Notes: a model not told the origin generated them from the letters alone. Counted from the stretch's first letter, positions 53,405 to 63,301 are shown. The stretch: DNA of 64,000 bases from a candidate division Zixibacteria bacterium HGW-Zixibacteria-1 (GCA_002838945.1 PGXB01000010.1:1-64000), one strand, 5' to 3'. Program-made: numbers and translations.

Positions 53405-54685
53405 TTAATACAGCTTCACCACATTGGTATTGCTGTAGTAGAAAGTCAGAATATTCTTGAATTGCCGGCCGCTGCGCGACATCCCGATCGCGCCGCACTG
53501 ACACATCCCGACACCATGACCATACCCGCCTCCGACCAGCTCGATCGTCTCGACCTTGCCATTGGCATTCTTATTGACATTGACCTTAAACCGGGCCGAC
53601 TGAAGAATCATCTCCGGGTTGGAGGAGCGCTTGAACACCCAGCGGATTTTATCCCGGCCCAGGTCGTAATTTCCCTGCTCGGTTTGCACCGTCAACTCGA
53701 AAATTCGCCCGCCCGGTGTATATGACTTGATGTATATATCGGTGATGTCGCCTATCTTTATGACTCTCCCCCGCTCCGAGGACATATATTCCTCGATACG
53801 CATTTTCAGTTGCCCGGCGGTATAGGTTTCTTTCCAGTTATAATATTTCGACCAGGCGCAGAATTCGCTGTCATTGACGGCCCGCAGATAGGGCGCCGCT
53901 TTTTTGTCCCAGACCTCATCGATATCATCGGTATAGCCGCCGCAGGTGGAATGATAATAGGCGTTTATCATTTCATCACCGTATTTTATGACAAAACCGC
54001 GGGTCTCATCGATGGCTTTCGACACCAGCGGCTTCTCGACATCGACCCCATGATACAATTGATCGCTTACATCCGATTTCATGTCATAGGGCTTATCGGG
54101 GTACTGCAACAGATGGCTCATCGAATATGTCCGCGCCGCCACCGCCTGGGCCTTGATGGCTTCGAATTCCGGCTCGCCGACCCAGCCGATTTCGGGCGGG
54201 ACGACCCCTTTGAGATAGTCATCGAGATGGACAATATTGATTAAATCGAGAGTGCGGCCGTCCGGGATAATTTTGAACATACCGCGATAGCTGACATTGT
54301 TATAACTCAAAAGGCCGTCCTTGCTGCGCGGTGTAATTAAAACTTCATCGAACCGATCGCCGATACGGCTGCCGCGCATAGTAACACTCAGGGAGCCTTT
54401 GTCGAAACGGACGGTAACCGGCTGCGAGGCATAATAGACCAGATTTTTCCCTGCCCGGACACATTCGACCGAAACCGATTTATTACCGGCAATGGTCATA
54501 TCCGAACTGCCGCCGGCCAGCAGCACCCGGACAAACGGGAGCCGGACATAGTTGCCTTCGGAGCCCTCCTTGATGGTCGGCACTGCACCGCATCCCCAAA
54601 CGATTATTATCAGCAGGACGATTGTGCCCCAGCGTGAAACATGCCTCACGAAGTGATTAAGAAATATCGATGAACGAAAGTTCAC
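53405..54685 (-). CDS. SpoIID/LytB-domain lipoprotein
   Basis: The 426-residue protein has a lipoprotein signal (LLIIIVWGC, lipobox Cys at about 32) and a SpoIID/LytB domain with DDYLKGVVPPEIG, AIKAQAVAARTYSMSHL, AYYHSTCGGYT and GGGYGHGVGMCQCGAIGMS. SpoIID is a lytic transglycosylase acting on denuded glycan strands, and LytB activates an amidase, so the protein works on peptidoglycan in the envelope. I chose GTG 54685, with GAGGG upstream; a GTG 42 bases earlier overlaps anmK. It belongs to the anmK-nagZ cluster. Confidence 0.85.
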   Translation of the reverse strand: MNFRSSIFLNHFVRHVSRWGTIVLLIIIVWGCGAVPTIKEGSEGNYVRLPFVRVLLAGGSSDMTIAGNKSVSVECVRAGKNLVYYASQPVTVRFDKGSLSVTMRGSRIGDRFDEVLITPRSKDGLLSYNNVSYRGMFKIIPDGRTLDLINIVHLDDYLKGVVPPEIGWVGEPEFEAIKAQAVAARTYSMSHLLQYPDKPYDMKSDVSDQLYHGVDVEKPLVSKAIDETRGFVIKYGDEMINAYYHSTCGGYTDDIDEVWDKKAAPYLRAVNDSEFCAWSKYYNWKETYTAGQLKMRIEEYMSSERGRVIKIGDITDIYIKSYTPGGRIFELTVQTEQGNYDLGRDKIRWVFKRSSNPEMILQSARFKVNVNKNANGKVETIELVGGGYGHGVGMCQCGAIGMSRSGRQFKNILTFYYSNTNVVKLY

Positions 54686-54698
54686 TCTTTGTCCCTCA

Positions 54699-55877
54699 TC
54701 ACGGTTGTACGATTCTTCCGCCGACACTGTCCCGGGCCGCCCCGGTCACCCGGTGCATCCCCGACGGCATGGAATGTATCGTCATGGCGCCCATAACGGC
54801 ATAACAGACGGCCTCGAGATAATCCGGATCAAATCCGAGTTCCCCAATGGAATGAAATTGTATTCCCGGCATAATATCACTTAGCCGCTTTAAAAGAAAT
54901 TTGTTTTTCAGGCCGCCGCCGAATAAATATATATTTTCAATTCTGTATGTAACCAATTTTTCTTTGATGGCGCGCGCAATGGCCGCCGCTGTCAGTTCGG
55001 CGGTCGTAGCCAGGATGTCATACTTATTCAGGCGAAGTTTTAAGGCCGCATTGAGAATTTTGTCGGCAAATTTTTCCCCGAAGCGCTCCCGGCCGGTTGA
55101 TGGGCCGAACTTGCCTTTCAGAAAATTATCGGCCGTCAGGATTGTCAGCAGCCTTCGCGAAACATGGCCTTTCGATGCCAGCTGTCCGTTTTTGTCATAG
55201 CCTTTTTGAAAAAGGCGGCGGGCAATAATATCGATCAGGGAATTACCGGGTCCGCAATCGGCCGCCTGCATTTTAGTAAATGAAGCGCCCCGCGGAAACA
55301 AAAAATAATTCGATATTCCTCCGATATTGATAAGCAGCCTGTTTTCGCGCCTGTCGGAGAATAGATAATGCATAGCCAAAGAAGTTATCGGGGCGCCTTC
55401 ACCGCCACAGGCAATATCAGCCTGGCGAAAATCAGCCACGGTCGGAAGGCCGGTCGTTGCCGCAATAGTCTCCGGATGTCCCAGTTGCATGGTCCCGCTC
55501 TGCTTTTTGCGGTCAATCGGGACTTTTCCCGGAAGATGCCGCACCGTCTGGCCATGCGACGCAATCAGGTTGACGGCCATTTTTTTCTTTTTCAGATTAC
55601 GAATGAAAGCTGCCGAACGAACGGCATAAAAATGACCCAGTTCCCTGTCCAGCCGGATAACATCATCAATGGAACTCAGCCTATTGTTGATCGCCTCATA
55701 AATTCGATCGTGAAGTCTTTTGGGATAGGGAACCGTTTTGCCGGACAGAAACTTAATCGAAGGCTTCTTCGAGTTCAGATGTACCCTCACTGCCGCCAGA
55801 TCGAGTCCATCGGCCGATGTTCCCGAATTAAGTCCTATTATATTCAGGCTTTTCCTGACAAGCAGTCTGTTTAACAT
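54699..55877 (-). CDS. anmK: Anhydro-N-acetylmuramic acid kinase
   Basis: Phosphorylates 1,6-anhydro-MurNAc from cell-wall turnover to MurNAc 6-phosphate. The 392-residue protein has IGLNSGTSADGLD at the start, the HGQTVRH block, INIGGISN and DCGPGNSLID, as in the family. It lies two bases after nagZ and 13 bases before the SpoIID-type gene, forming a peptidoglycan recycling operon. murQ, the next step, is not in this window. Confidence 0.93.
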   Translation of the reverse strand: MLNRLLVRKSLNIIGLNSGTSADGLDLAAVRVHLNSKKPSIKFLSGKTVPYPKRLHDRIYEAINNRLSSIDDVIRLDRELGHFYAVRSAAFIRNLKKKKMAVNLIASHGQTVRHLPGKVPIDRKKQSGTMQLGHPETIAATTGLPTVADFRQADIACGGEGAPITSLAMHYLFSDRRENRLLINIGGISNYFLFPRGASFTKMQAADCGPGNSLIDIIARRLFQKGYDKNGQLASKGHVSRRLLTILTADNFLKGKFGPSTGRERFGEKFADKILNAALKLRLNKYDILATTAELTAAAIARAIKEKLVTYRIENIYLFGGGLKNKFLLKRLSDIMPGIQFHSIGELGFDPDYLEAVCYAVMGAMTIHSMPSGMHRVTGAARDSVGGRIVQP

Positions 55878-55879
55878 CG

Positions 55880-56866
55880 CTATAAAATTACCGATGAGGT
55901 TATTTTCGATTTTATACCGGAAACTCTATCGAGTGAAATAGCAATTCTTTCGCTGTCAATTTCCCCTTTTTGGCAGGCCTCTTTAAAATATGCCACCGCT
56001 TCCTGTGCCGCTTTGAAATCCGCCCCGAACAGCAATATATCATGCCCCGCCTTGAAGGCCTGGACGGCCCTTTCACCATAACTGCCGGAGACTTCGATAC
56101 CTTTCATCAGCAAATCATCGGTGATGGCGATGCCGTCGAAATTGAGTTTTTCTCTCAGGAAAAGATTGACAATCATTTCGGATTCGGTCGCAATACGGTC
56201 ATCGAGCTTTGGCAAAATAATGTGTGTGGTCATGACCATATCGGCGCCGCTGTCGATACCGGCCTTGAAGGTCAGCGCCTCACGATTGAGGAAGGTCTGC
56301 AAATCATAGTCGGCGGTTGCCAGCCGGTGGTGCGGGTCCTCGGTGGCGGCCCCGAGACCGGGGAAATGTTTCAGGCAGGTGAGAAGTCCGACCCGCTTGG
56401 CGATCCTGATGGTGCTTTCTACAAAGGGAATTACATGCGCCGGGCTTTTTCCAAAGGTTCGTCCTTTAAGGCACTCATTATGGGCGTTCAGGGCCAGGTC
56501 GGCCACCGGGCCGAGCAGCAGGTTTACTCCGAGCGCGTGCATATAATATGCCGCCCGGCTGAAATGCTCGGCATACTTTTCCAGATCGACCCGTTTTTTA
56601 AACTCGGAAGCGGCCGGATATTCAACCGGCACTCCCCGAAAACGGCAGACCCGTCCGCCTTCCTGATCGACCGCAATGAAAGGAACACCTTTGGAGACCG
56701 AACAAATTTGCTTGATGCTTTCCTCGGCCAGCTTGTGCGGATTACAGTTCTTCTCGAACAAAATGACTCCGCCGATATTTTCGGAAGCGACGAATTCCAA
56801 AAATTCACTCGACGGTTTCTGTCCGTCAAACCCGATAATAAAAAGTTGTCCGATTCGATCCAGCAT
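55880..56866 (-). CDS. nagZ: Beta-N-acetylglucosaminidase, GH3 (NagZ)
   Basis: Removes N-acetylglucosamine from GlcNAc-anhydroMurNAc peptides. The 328-residue single-domain GH3 enzyme has VDQEGGRVCRF, KHFPGLGAATEDPHH with the catalytic His of NagZ, and GIAITDDLLM with the Asp nucleophile. No signal peptide is visible, so it is cytoplasmic as in E. coli. Its product is the substrate of the next gene, anmK. It starts one base after the stop of the diguanylate cyclase gene. Confidence 0.93.
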   Translation of the reverse strand: MLDRIGQLFIIGFDGQKPSSEFLEFVASENIGGVILFEKNCNPHKLAEESIKQICSVSKGVPFIAVDQEGGRVCRFRGVPVEYPAASEFKKRVDLEKYAEHFSRAAYYMHALGVNLLLGPVADLALNAHNECLKGRTFGKSPAHVIPFVESTIRIAKRVGLLTCLKHFPGLGAATEDPHHRLATADYDLQTFLNREALTFKAGIDSGADMVMTTHIILPKLDDRIATESEMIVNLFLREKLNFDGIAITDDLLMKGIEVSGSYGERAVQAFKAGHDILLFGADFKAAQEAVAYFKEACQKGEIDSERIAISLDRVSGIKSKITSSVIL

Positions 56867-56867
56867 A

Positions 56868-58433
56868 TTATATTACGCACACCTTGTTTTTGCCCGAACC
56901 CTTGGCCCGGTACAGCGCCTGATCAACCACCGATAAAAGTTCCTCGTTCGGTTTGCCGTTTTCCGGGAAGGAGCTGACACCGACCGAAACAGTGACCTTC
57001 AGTTCCGGGATACCGTCACCGCCGCCGAAAGTGGTGGACTCAATCGAGTTTCTGATACGCTCGCCGATTTTAGTCACTTCATCACTGGGCGTCTGCGGCA
57101 AAATAATAACAAACTCCTCACCCCCATAACGGGCGAATATATCTACGTCACGAATACACATCCTGACGACTTTTGTAATCCCCTTAAGGACAATGTTTCC
57201 CACTTCGTGACCATAAGTATCATTAAACTTCTTAAACCAGTCAATATCAAGCATAATCAGCGACAGCGGCAAATCATATCTGGCGGCACGTCTTTGCTCT
57301 TCTTTCAGTTTCATGGCAAAATAACGGTAGTTAAACACCCCTGTCAACTCATCGGTAATAGTCAGTTCTTCCATTTTCTTATGCAGGGTGGCATTTTCGA
57401 GCGCCATGGCCGCGGACCGGGCCACCACTGAAAGGATTTTCAGATCTTTCTCGCTGAAGGCCCCGACCTGGGGCGATTCGGCAATGAGGATTCCATTGGT
57501 GCGGCCGTGCGAGACCATCGGCACCATCATGATTGCCCGGGTATTCAATTTAAGAGGAGCATAATCGCGCCGCCCGGCAATGTCCATAACGACCACCGGC
57601 TGGGCCTGACTGGCGACGCGGTGAATCAGATTGGACCGGCCTTCTTCGACCGCTTTCAGATGGAAATTGTCCTGGCCGGCAATATTGCGCCCTCTGTAAA
57701 TAAAGTTATTTCCGGGGCCAACCAACAGTAGTCCGCTGGCAGGATAAGCCAGGATTGACCCCATAATCTTCATAACGCCTTCGGCCATGCCATCCACATC
57801 AAGCGTTCCACCCAGAATACGGGAGTTCTCATATATCATTTCAAGGTGGGCCTGCGATTTCTCGAGCTCCGAGGTCCGCTGATTTAGAGTATCAAAAAGT
57901 TTAAGCAGCCGCCGTTCGGATCTCCTGACATAATCGGAAACGAAGGCAATAGCCAACGGCAGGCACCAGATCAGACCAATCCTGAGAATCAGGCCGAAGA
58001 TATTGTTCATTTCCAGGTTTAAAATCGAAATTACCAGATAAGCCGCCGTCGTAATGCCGACCAGAATCAGAGTGGCACTCATAGTCAGCAAATAGGCGGA
58101 AAATCCAACCATGACAAAATAAAGCAAATAGAAATCGGAATGATAACCGCCCGAATATTTTATCAGAACGGTTATGAACACCAGTTCAAATATAATGATC
58201 GAGAGGTATGGCCGTCTCAGGTCGCGTTGACTCTGCTTGAGAAGCCTCCAGAATATGACTAAAGTCAGGAAATAAGTAAAAGACAGAATAATTATGGGGA
58301 TCATTCCCCAGAATTGCGGAGTCGAGTTGACGATAAACCATCCTGTCCCCAATAGAATGAGCAGCCGCGACAGAAGAAAAATGGAGTCCACGCGGGGTAG
58401 GATTGTTTTTCCTTTATCCTGAAATATCTTCAT
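56868..58433 (-). CDS. Membrane GAF-GGDEF diguanylate cyclase
   Basis: The 521-residue protein has about six membrane segments (1-165), a short coiled-coil, a GAF domain (about 200-345) and a GGDEF domain (about 360-520). The active site is GGEEF, and an RxxD inhibitory site (RDVD) precedes it by five residues, so it should make cyclic di-GMP under product feedback. It overlaps the nagZ region as the first gene of the recycling operon, linking second-messenger and cell-wall turnover genes. I chose ATG 58433; an in-frame TTG lies 21 bases upstream. Confidence 0.9.
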   Translation of the reverse strand: MKIFQDKGKTILPRVDSIFLLSRLLILLGTGWFIVNSTPQFWGMIPIIILSFTYFLTLVIFWRLLKQSQRDLRRPYLSIIIFELVFITVLIKYSGGYHSDFYLLYFVMVGFSAYLLTMSATLILVGITTAAYLVISILNLEMNNIFGLILRIGLIWCLPLAIAFVSDYVRRSERRLLKLFDTLNQRTSELEKSQAHLEMIYENSRILGGTLDVDGMAEGVMKIMGSILAYPASGLLLVGPGNNFIYRGRNIAGQDNFHLKAVEEGRSNLIHRVASQAQPVVVMDIAGRRDYAPLKLNTRAIMMVPMVSHGRTNGILIAESPQVGAFSEKDLKILSVVARSAAMALENATLHKKMEELTITDELTGVFNYRYFAMKLKEEQRRAARYDLPLSLIMLDIDWFKKFNDTYGHEVGNIVLKGITKVVRMCIRDVDIFARYGGEEFVIILPQTPSDEVTKIGERIRNSIESTTFGGGDGIPELKVTVSVGVSSFPENGKPNEELLSVVDQALYRAKGSGKNKVCVI

Positions 58434-58501
58434 ATATATAAATCTGCTGTTCAAAACATTTATCGGCAGAAAATTGGGTTTATTTATTGCCGTTTAACAG
58501 A

Positions 58502-60253
58502 TTATGAAGAAATTCGAGGAGCTTTGCGAAATTGCGGGGAAAGAATGGTTTTCCTGACCGATTGAATGATGACGCCAATCGACAAAATCAGGAGGATAAT
58601 ATCGGTAATTATCAAGATCACATTAAAAGCGGGAATATAATGTTCAAATAGATAATATATCAATGCAGCTATTGTGGTTACAACCATTATAACCGCCGGC
58701 ACCAGGGTAAACCAGCTCTTTCGTCCTGACATATTGAGCCAGACCGTCACGGCAATAAGTGTCAGAGCGGCAAGCAATTGATTGCTGGCGCCGAAAACCG
58801 GCCAGATAAGTTTGTAACCATTGCTGACGGCCAGAACGAACATAAGGATCACGGCCAGCCCGGAATTGAACCAGAATTTCCTGAAGATAGGAGGAACGGT
58901 CGTGAAAAGACGCGCCCAGAATTCCTCGAATATGTATCGATTCAGCCGCACCGCCGAATCAAGGGTTGTGACGACAAACCCTTCGACCATCAAAATCCCG
59001 ATGATAGCGCCCATGGCGGTCGGGATGCCCAGCGCGAAGTTGACCAGATGGCCGATCGACAGCGCAAAGGCCAGGACCGGATTTCCCGCTCCCCCGGTCG
59101 GCCAGGCAATGGCCATATAGTCCGGCATTTTTAACGAGGAGGCAATAGCCAGGACCACCAGAATGGCCAGGATCGATTCCAGAATCATGGCGCCGAAACC
59201 GACCTTGCGGGCATCGCTTTCGCGAGCCAGCTGCTTGGAGGAGGTCCCGCCCGCGACCAGGGCGTGGAAGCCCGAGATGGCACCGCAGGCAATGATGATA
59301 AACAGAATCGGCCAGACCGGCCCCATATGCTGATTCCCGGCGGAAAGATTGAACATCGGCATCCGTGTACTCAGGCCGTTAAAGCCGCCGATAATAACGG
59401 CCAGCATTATTACTCCCAGACCGGCATAAAGAATTTGCACATTGATAAAATCGCGCGGCTGCAGAATTACCCAGACCGGCAGCCCGGCCGCGAACAAAAC
59501 ATATATCGAGAGTATAATCATCCATGCCAGACCCGGCAACTGCACTGGAATGATGAAACCGACATATATCGAGACGATGCAGACTAACATGGCCAGGGCA
59601 AAAGCCAGAGATGTTTTCAATGATTTCCTGAATATCAGAAATCCAAGCAAGGGCGCCATGGCGGTGATAATAATGACCGAGGTTGATGCGATCCCGCCGA
59701 TAATTCCCATTTCGCCGCCATCAACCATTTTGGTCTTCAGCAAAGTCTGGCTGTGGTCCAATCCAAGTTTGTCGATCGGCCAAATCGAGGTCAGCGAAAC
59801 CGCGGTCAGCGATAGAAAAGCCGATGTCACTAATAGGAGCATGATCGAAGTAAAGATAATAAACATCAAAAAGCCGCTCTCTCCCAAAGCCTTGCGGGCG
59901 ATTTCGGCCATCGAGCTTCCATTTTCTCTGATTGAGGCAAAAAGGGCGCTGAAATCATGAACCGCTCCGAAAAAAATTCCGCCGATAACGATCCAGAGCC
60001 AGGCCGGGCCGACGCCATACAATATTCCGAGAGTCGGGCCGATAATCGGGCCGGCCCCGGCAATCGTGGCATAATGGTGCGCAAAAAGGACCGCGGTGCG
60101 GGTCGGCACATAATCGACCCCGTCGTTCCTTTCCACGGCCGGTGTTTTTCGGCCGGGATCTTCGCCCAGTCGGGAAGCTATAAAACGGGCATAAAAGCGG
60201 TATCCAAGGATGAAGCAGATCAGCGCAAGCAAAAACAGGTAAAGTATATTCAC
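58502..60253 (-). CDS. cstA: Carbon starvation protein A family transporter
   Basis: The 583-residue polytopic protein has about 16 hydrophobic segments and the CstA signature GYRFYARFIA, DYVPTRTAVLFAHHYATIAGAGPIIGP (shown here in part: VLFAHHYATIAGAGP) and GAVHDFSALFAS. CstA and its relative BtsT take up pyruvate and perhaps peptides. At 583 residues it is shorter than E. coli CstA (about 700) and near the BtsT-like short form. It is a single gene with a good promoter, divergent from the bactofilin-like gene. Confidence 0.9.
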   Translation of the reverse strand: MNILYLFLLALICFILGYRFYARFIASRLGEDPGRKTPAVERNDGVDYVPTRTAVLFAHHYATIAGAGPIIGPTLGILYGVGPAWLWIVIGGIFFGAVHDFSALFASIRENGSSMAEIARKALGESGFLMFIIFTSIMLLLVTSAFLSLTAVSLTSIWPIDKLGLDHSQTLLKTKMVDGGEMGIIGGIASTSVIIITAMAPLLGFLIFRKSLKTSLAFALAMLVCIVSIYVGFIIPVQLPGLAWMIILSIYVLFAAGLPVWVILQPRDFINVQILYAGLGVIMLAVIIGGFNGLSTRMPMFNLSAGNQHMGPVWPILFIIIACGAISGFHALVAGGTSSKQLARESDARKVGFGAMILESILAILVVLAIASSLKMPDYMAIAWPTGGAGNPVLAFALSIGHLVNFALGIPTAMGAIIGILMVEGFVVTTLDSAVRLNRYIFEEFWARLFTTVPPIFRKFWFNSGLAVILMFVLAVSNGYKLIWPVFGASNQLLAALTLIAVTVWLNMSGRKSWFTLVPAVIMVVTTIAALIYYLFEHYIPAFNVILIITDIILLILSIGVIIQSVRKTILSPQFRKAPRISS

Positions 60254-60289
60254 GGCAGTTTTTTATTGCATTTCAATTCAGTCTTTATC

Positions 60290-60318
60290 ATTATAAATAT
60301 ACGTCCATAATTTGGCAA
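60290..60318 (-). promoter_or_regulatory. Promoter of cstA
   Basis: On the minus strand TTGCCA (60318-60313) and a consensus TATAAT (60295-60290) are separated by 17 bases. They lie about 40 bases upstream of the cstA ATG. Confidence 0.65.
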
Positions 60319-60414
60319 TAAGTTTTATGATTCTGTGTATGAGGCAACCTTCTATAATTCTATACGTAGATTAATACAGGAGAAAAAACGCCGGGAAAAC
60401 GGCCCTGAGACATT

Positions 60415-61584
60415 ATGAGCAAAAAACTGACCACATTATTGATCCTGCTGCTGGCCCTCGGATGGACATCTGCTTACGCATCCGTTTTCATGTCAAAAGA
60501 ATCCAATGTCGTCTCCAGCCTCGATTCTCTTGATGACGATCTTTATATTTTTTCCAACTATGGTGAGGTTTACGGCATTGTCGATGGTGACCTGTCCGCT
60601 TTTTGCTTTAATTATGAGGCCGACGGTTTTATAACCGGTAATGCCAATATTTTCGCATATACGGTGCGTCAGGCCGGTGATGTCAAAATGTCGGCCAGGA
60701 TATTCGGCTATGACGTTTATATCGACGCTGTAATCGGCCGCAATTTACTTGTTTATGGCAATGATATTGAAATTAGTCCCGATGCATCGGTCGGAAAGGA
60801 CCTTAATTGCGGCGGTGATATCATAAATATCAAAGGCAACATCAAGGGCAATGCCGATATCAAGGCACGGGTCGTATATATCACCGGCGTGATTGACGGC
60901 GATGTTGAAATAAAGGCGGATGAAATATATATCGATGCTCCCGCGCAGATAAACGGTGAGTTGATATATACCTCGAAATACAAAGCGGAAATTGATGATG
61001 ACGTCATAATCGGCGGCGGTGTCGATTGGATCGAATCAGAGGAAGACAATAGTGGAAAAGGCACGGGATTCCATCTCCCGCCGATTATTCGGGCCATTTT
61101 ATTCATGATGACGCTTTTGACGGGATTCGCTTTAATTCTGGTCCTTAACCGGCATACACGGGAATCCGCCCTGCAGATCGAGCACAAATTCTGGCGGACG
61201 CTGGCCATCGGTCTTCTGTCGGAAATAATCTTTATCGGGGGATCGGTGGTATTATGCCTGATGATTATCGGCATTCCTCTGGCCGTGATACTCTCCTTTA
61301 TTGGCTTTGTCCTTTTCTATGTCGGCAAGATATATGTATCGATCGCAATCGGGCGATTCATCTTTGGATTGCTGGCCCGGGGCAAGAAAGTGGCCATGGG
61401 CTGGGAATTCCTGGTGGGTCTGATTATCCTGACCATTCTCTTCAGGATTCCGGGGCTCGGAGTTATTGCCTACATTGTTGCTTTTGTACTGGGAACGGGC
61501 GCGGCCGTGACCGGCTACATATCCCTGTGCCGGATGCTGAAAAGCCAGGACAAGCCTCCTGAAATCGTCGAATCTGCTGCGTGA
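60415..61584 (+). CDS. Bactofilin-like (polymer-forming) membrane protein
   Basis: The 389-residue protein has a signal peptide (ending AYASV), a beta-helix-like region (about 40-200) with a rough 17-20 residue period (GDLSAFCFN, GDVKMSARIFG, GRNLLVYGNDIEI, GDIINIKGNIKGN, GDVEIKADEI), then four membrane segments (about 225-375). The first part matches bactofilin/polymer-forming cytoskeletal repeats, but here facing the periplasm because of the signal peptide. The function is unknown; an envelope scaffold is the obvious guess. It ends at a bidirectional terminator shared with ggt. Confidence 0.72.
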   Translation: MSKKLTTLLILLLALGWTSAYASVFMSKESNVVSSLDSLDDDLYIFSNYGEVYGIVDGDLSAFCFNYEADGFITGNANIFAYTVRQAGDVKMSARIFGYDVYIDAVIGRNLLVYGNDIEISPDASVGKDLNCGGDIINIKGNIKGNADIKARVVYITGVIDGDVEIKADEIYIDAPAQINGELIYTSKYKAEIDDDVIIGGGVDWIESEEDNSGKGTGFHLPPIIRAILFMMTLLTGFALILVLNRHTRESALQIEHKFWRTLAIGLLSEIIFIGGSVVLCLMIIGIPLAVILSFIGFVLFYVGKIYVSIAIGRFIFGLLARGKKVAMGWEFLVGLIILTILFRIPGLGVIAYIVAFVLGTGAAVTGYISLCRMLKSQDKPPEIVESAA

Positions 61585-61591
61585 AGATAAA

Positions 61592-63301
61592 TTAAAAACC
61601 GGCCGACCGGCCGTTTTTCCTCGGATCGGATGCTCCCGACATCAAGCCGTTGACGGCAATATGAACCATTTGTAAATCGGAATAAGGCTCTATTTCTTTG
61701 ATGACATGACCCCGCGAAATCAAATCCTGTTTGACATTAATGTCAAAACCGCCCAACTCGAGATATAATGTGTCGGGCATCCACTGATGATGGAACCTGG
61801 GACATTCAACCGTCTTCTGAAGATTCAGGTCAAAGCGGGTGAAATTTATAATCGCTTCGGCTACAGTCGTGATAATTTTGGATCCGCCCGGCGCACCGAG
61901 CGCCAGAAAAGGACGGTCCTTCAGCATCACAATCGTGGGCGACATCGATGAAAGCATTCTCTTCCCCGGTTCGATTTCATTGGCGCGGCCGCCGATCAGC
62001 CCATACAGATTGGGCACACCCGGTTTTATCGAGAAGTCATCCATCTCATTGTTGAGCAGAAAGCCGGCCCCTTCGACGACCAGTTTGCTGCCAAAAGAGG
62101 CATTGATGGTATATGTCAGGCTGACCAGATTGCCGTCCTTGTCGGAAATACAAAAGTGCGTCGTCGATTCCGATTCGACCGACTTATCCGGCAATCCGGA
62201 ACCAATCTCCTGGGAATTGGCCGCGCTCTGAAGATTGATCAGGGCCCGTCTCGATTCCAAATAATTGGGGTTCAGCAGTTCCGCCACCGGATTATCGACA
62301 AAGGCGGGGTCACCGAGATGCACGGCGCGGTCAGCATAAGCCAGCCGGCAGGCTTCGGTGAAAAGATGAATATATTCCGCATGATCGGGACTGTATTGAA
62401 AGAAATCGAACGGCTCGATTATCTTGAGAATCTCGCCGATAATAACGCCGCCCGACGAAGGCGGAGGCATCGAATAGATATCAAGTGAATCGAACTTGAA
62501 ATGTACCGGCTGACGCCATACGGGCCGATAACCGGACAGGTCCTCATGGCTGATCATGCCCCCGTTTTTTTCCATGGATTGGACGATCAGGTCGGCGGTC
62601 TCCCCGGAGTAAAAGCCATCGAGCGAGTCAAGACCGATTCTTTCCAGCGCCGAAGCCAGCTCTTTCTGGGTCAGCTTTTCGCCTTTGGCAGGGGTCGAAC
62701 CGCCCTTGAAGAAAACGCTTTTGGTTTCGGGAAAATATGAAAGATCCCGGGCATATTGGGCCAGTCTGCCGGCAAAGTAATCATCCAGCAGAAAACCGGT
62801 GTCGGCCAGCTTTATGGCCGGCTCGATTAAGCGGTACCAGTCAAGGGAGCCATATTTTTTCCACATTTCATAAAGACCGGCCACCGTCCCGGGCACTCCG
62901 GCCGCCTTGGCCCCAAGCAAAGAGCTGTTCGGGATGACATTTCCCTGCTCGTCAAGGTACATTTCCTTCGTGGCGACAGCGGGTGCGGTCTCACGAAAGT
63001 CCAGCGCTTCGATCCGGCCGGTTTGGGCGTCACGAATCATCGCAAAACCGCCGCCTCCGATATTGCCGGCTTCCGGATAACAGACAGCCAGTGCAAAGCC
63101 GACCGCCACGGCGGCATCAACAGCATTTCCGCCTTCCTTCAATACCTCAAGGCCGATATCGGTGGCGATGGGTGAAGCGGTTGCGACGACACCGTCGGGA
63201 TAATACTTCTCGACCGTCACCATGCCGCAGGCAAAAATCAGAAATGAAACAGCGGCAATCAGCAAAATCGCCGGAAACAAAATAGGACTATGTTTTCTCA
63301 T
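61592..63301 (-). CDS. ggt: Gamma-glutamyltransferase (glutathione hydrolase)
   Basis: The 569-residue protein is a Ntn hydrolase precursor that cuts itself before the catalytic Thr in STTHFCISDKDGNLVSLT and then transfers or hydrolyses gamma-glutamyl groups. Further family blocks are ASPIATDIG at the start, GNIGGGGFAMI and LSSMSPTIV. A lipobox-like LIFACG at about 21-26 suggests a lipoprotein on the periplasmic side. It is convergent with the bactofilin-like gene, and the shared terminator hairpin lies within its last codons. Confidence 0.92.
   Translation of the reverse strand: MRKHSPILFPAILLIAAVSFLIFACGMVTVEKYYPDGVVATASPIATDIGLEVLKEGGNAVDAAVAVGFALAVCYPEAGNIGGGGFAMIRDAQTGRIEALDFRETAPAVATKEMYLDEQGNVIPNSSLLGAKAAGVPGTVAGLYEMWKKYGSLDWYRLIEPAIKLADTGFLLDDYFAGRLAQYARDLSYFPETKSVFFKGGSTPAKGEKLTQKELASALERIGLDSLDGFYSGETADLIVQSMEKNGGMISHEDLSGYRPVWRQPVHFKFDSLDIYSMPPPSSGGVIIGEILKIIEPFDFFQYSPDHAEYIHLFTEACRLAYADRAVHLGDPAFVDNPVAELLNPNYLESRRALINLQSAANSQEIGSGLPDKSVESESTTHFCISDKDGNLVSLTYTINASFGSKLVVEGAGFLLNNEMDDFSIKPGVPNLYGLIGGRANEIEPGKRMLSSMSPTIVMLKDRPFLALGAPGGSKIITTVAEAIINFTRFDLNLQKTVECPRFHHQWMPDTLYLELGGFDINVKQDLISRGHVIKEIEPYSDLQMVHIAVNGLMSGASDPRKNGRSAGF
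61594..61618. terminator. Bidirectional terminator inside the 3' end of ggt
   Basis: A CGGCC-GACC-GGCCG hairpin is flanked by AAAAA on one side and TTTTT on the other, so both strands have a U-tract. It terminates the bactofilin-like gene on the plus strand. On the minus strand it sits over the final ggt codons and stop. Confidence 0.7.

Noticed and set aside
55970-56977. A 335-residue open frame on the plus strand
   Set aside because: It is opposite nagZ, which has intact catalytic motifs; the plus-strand translation is low in normal protein character.
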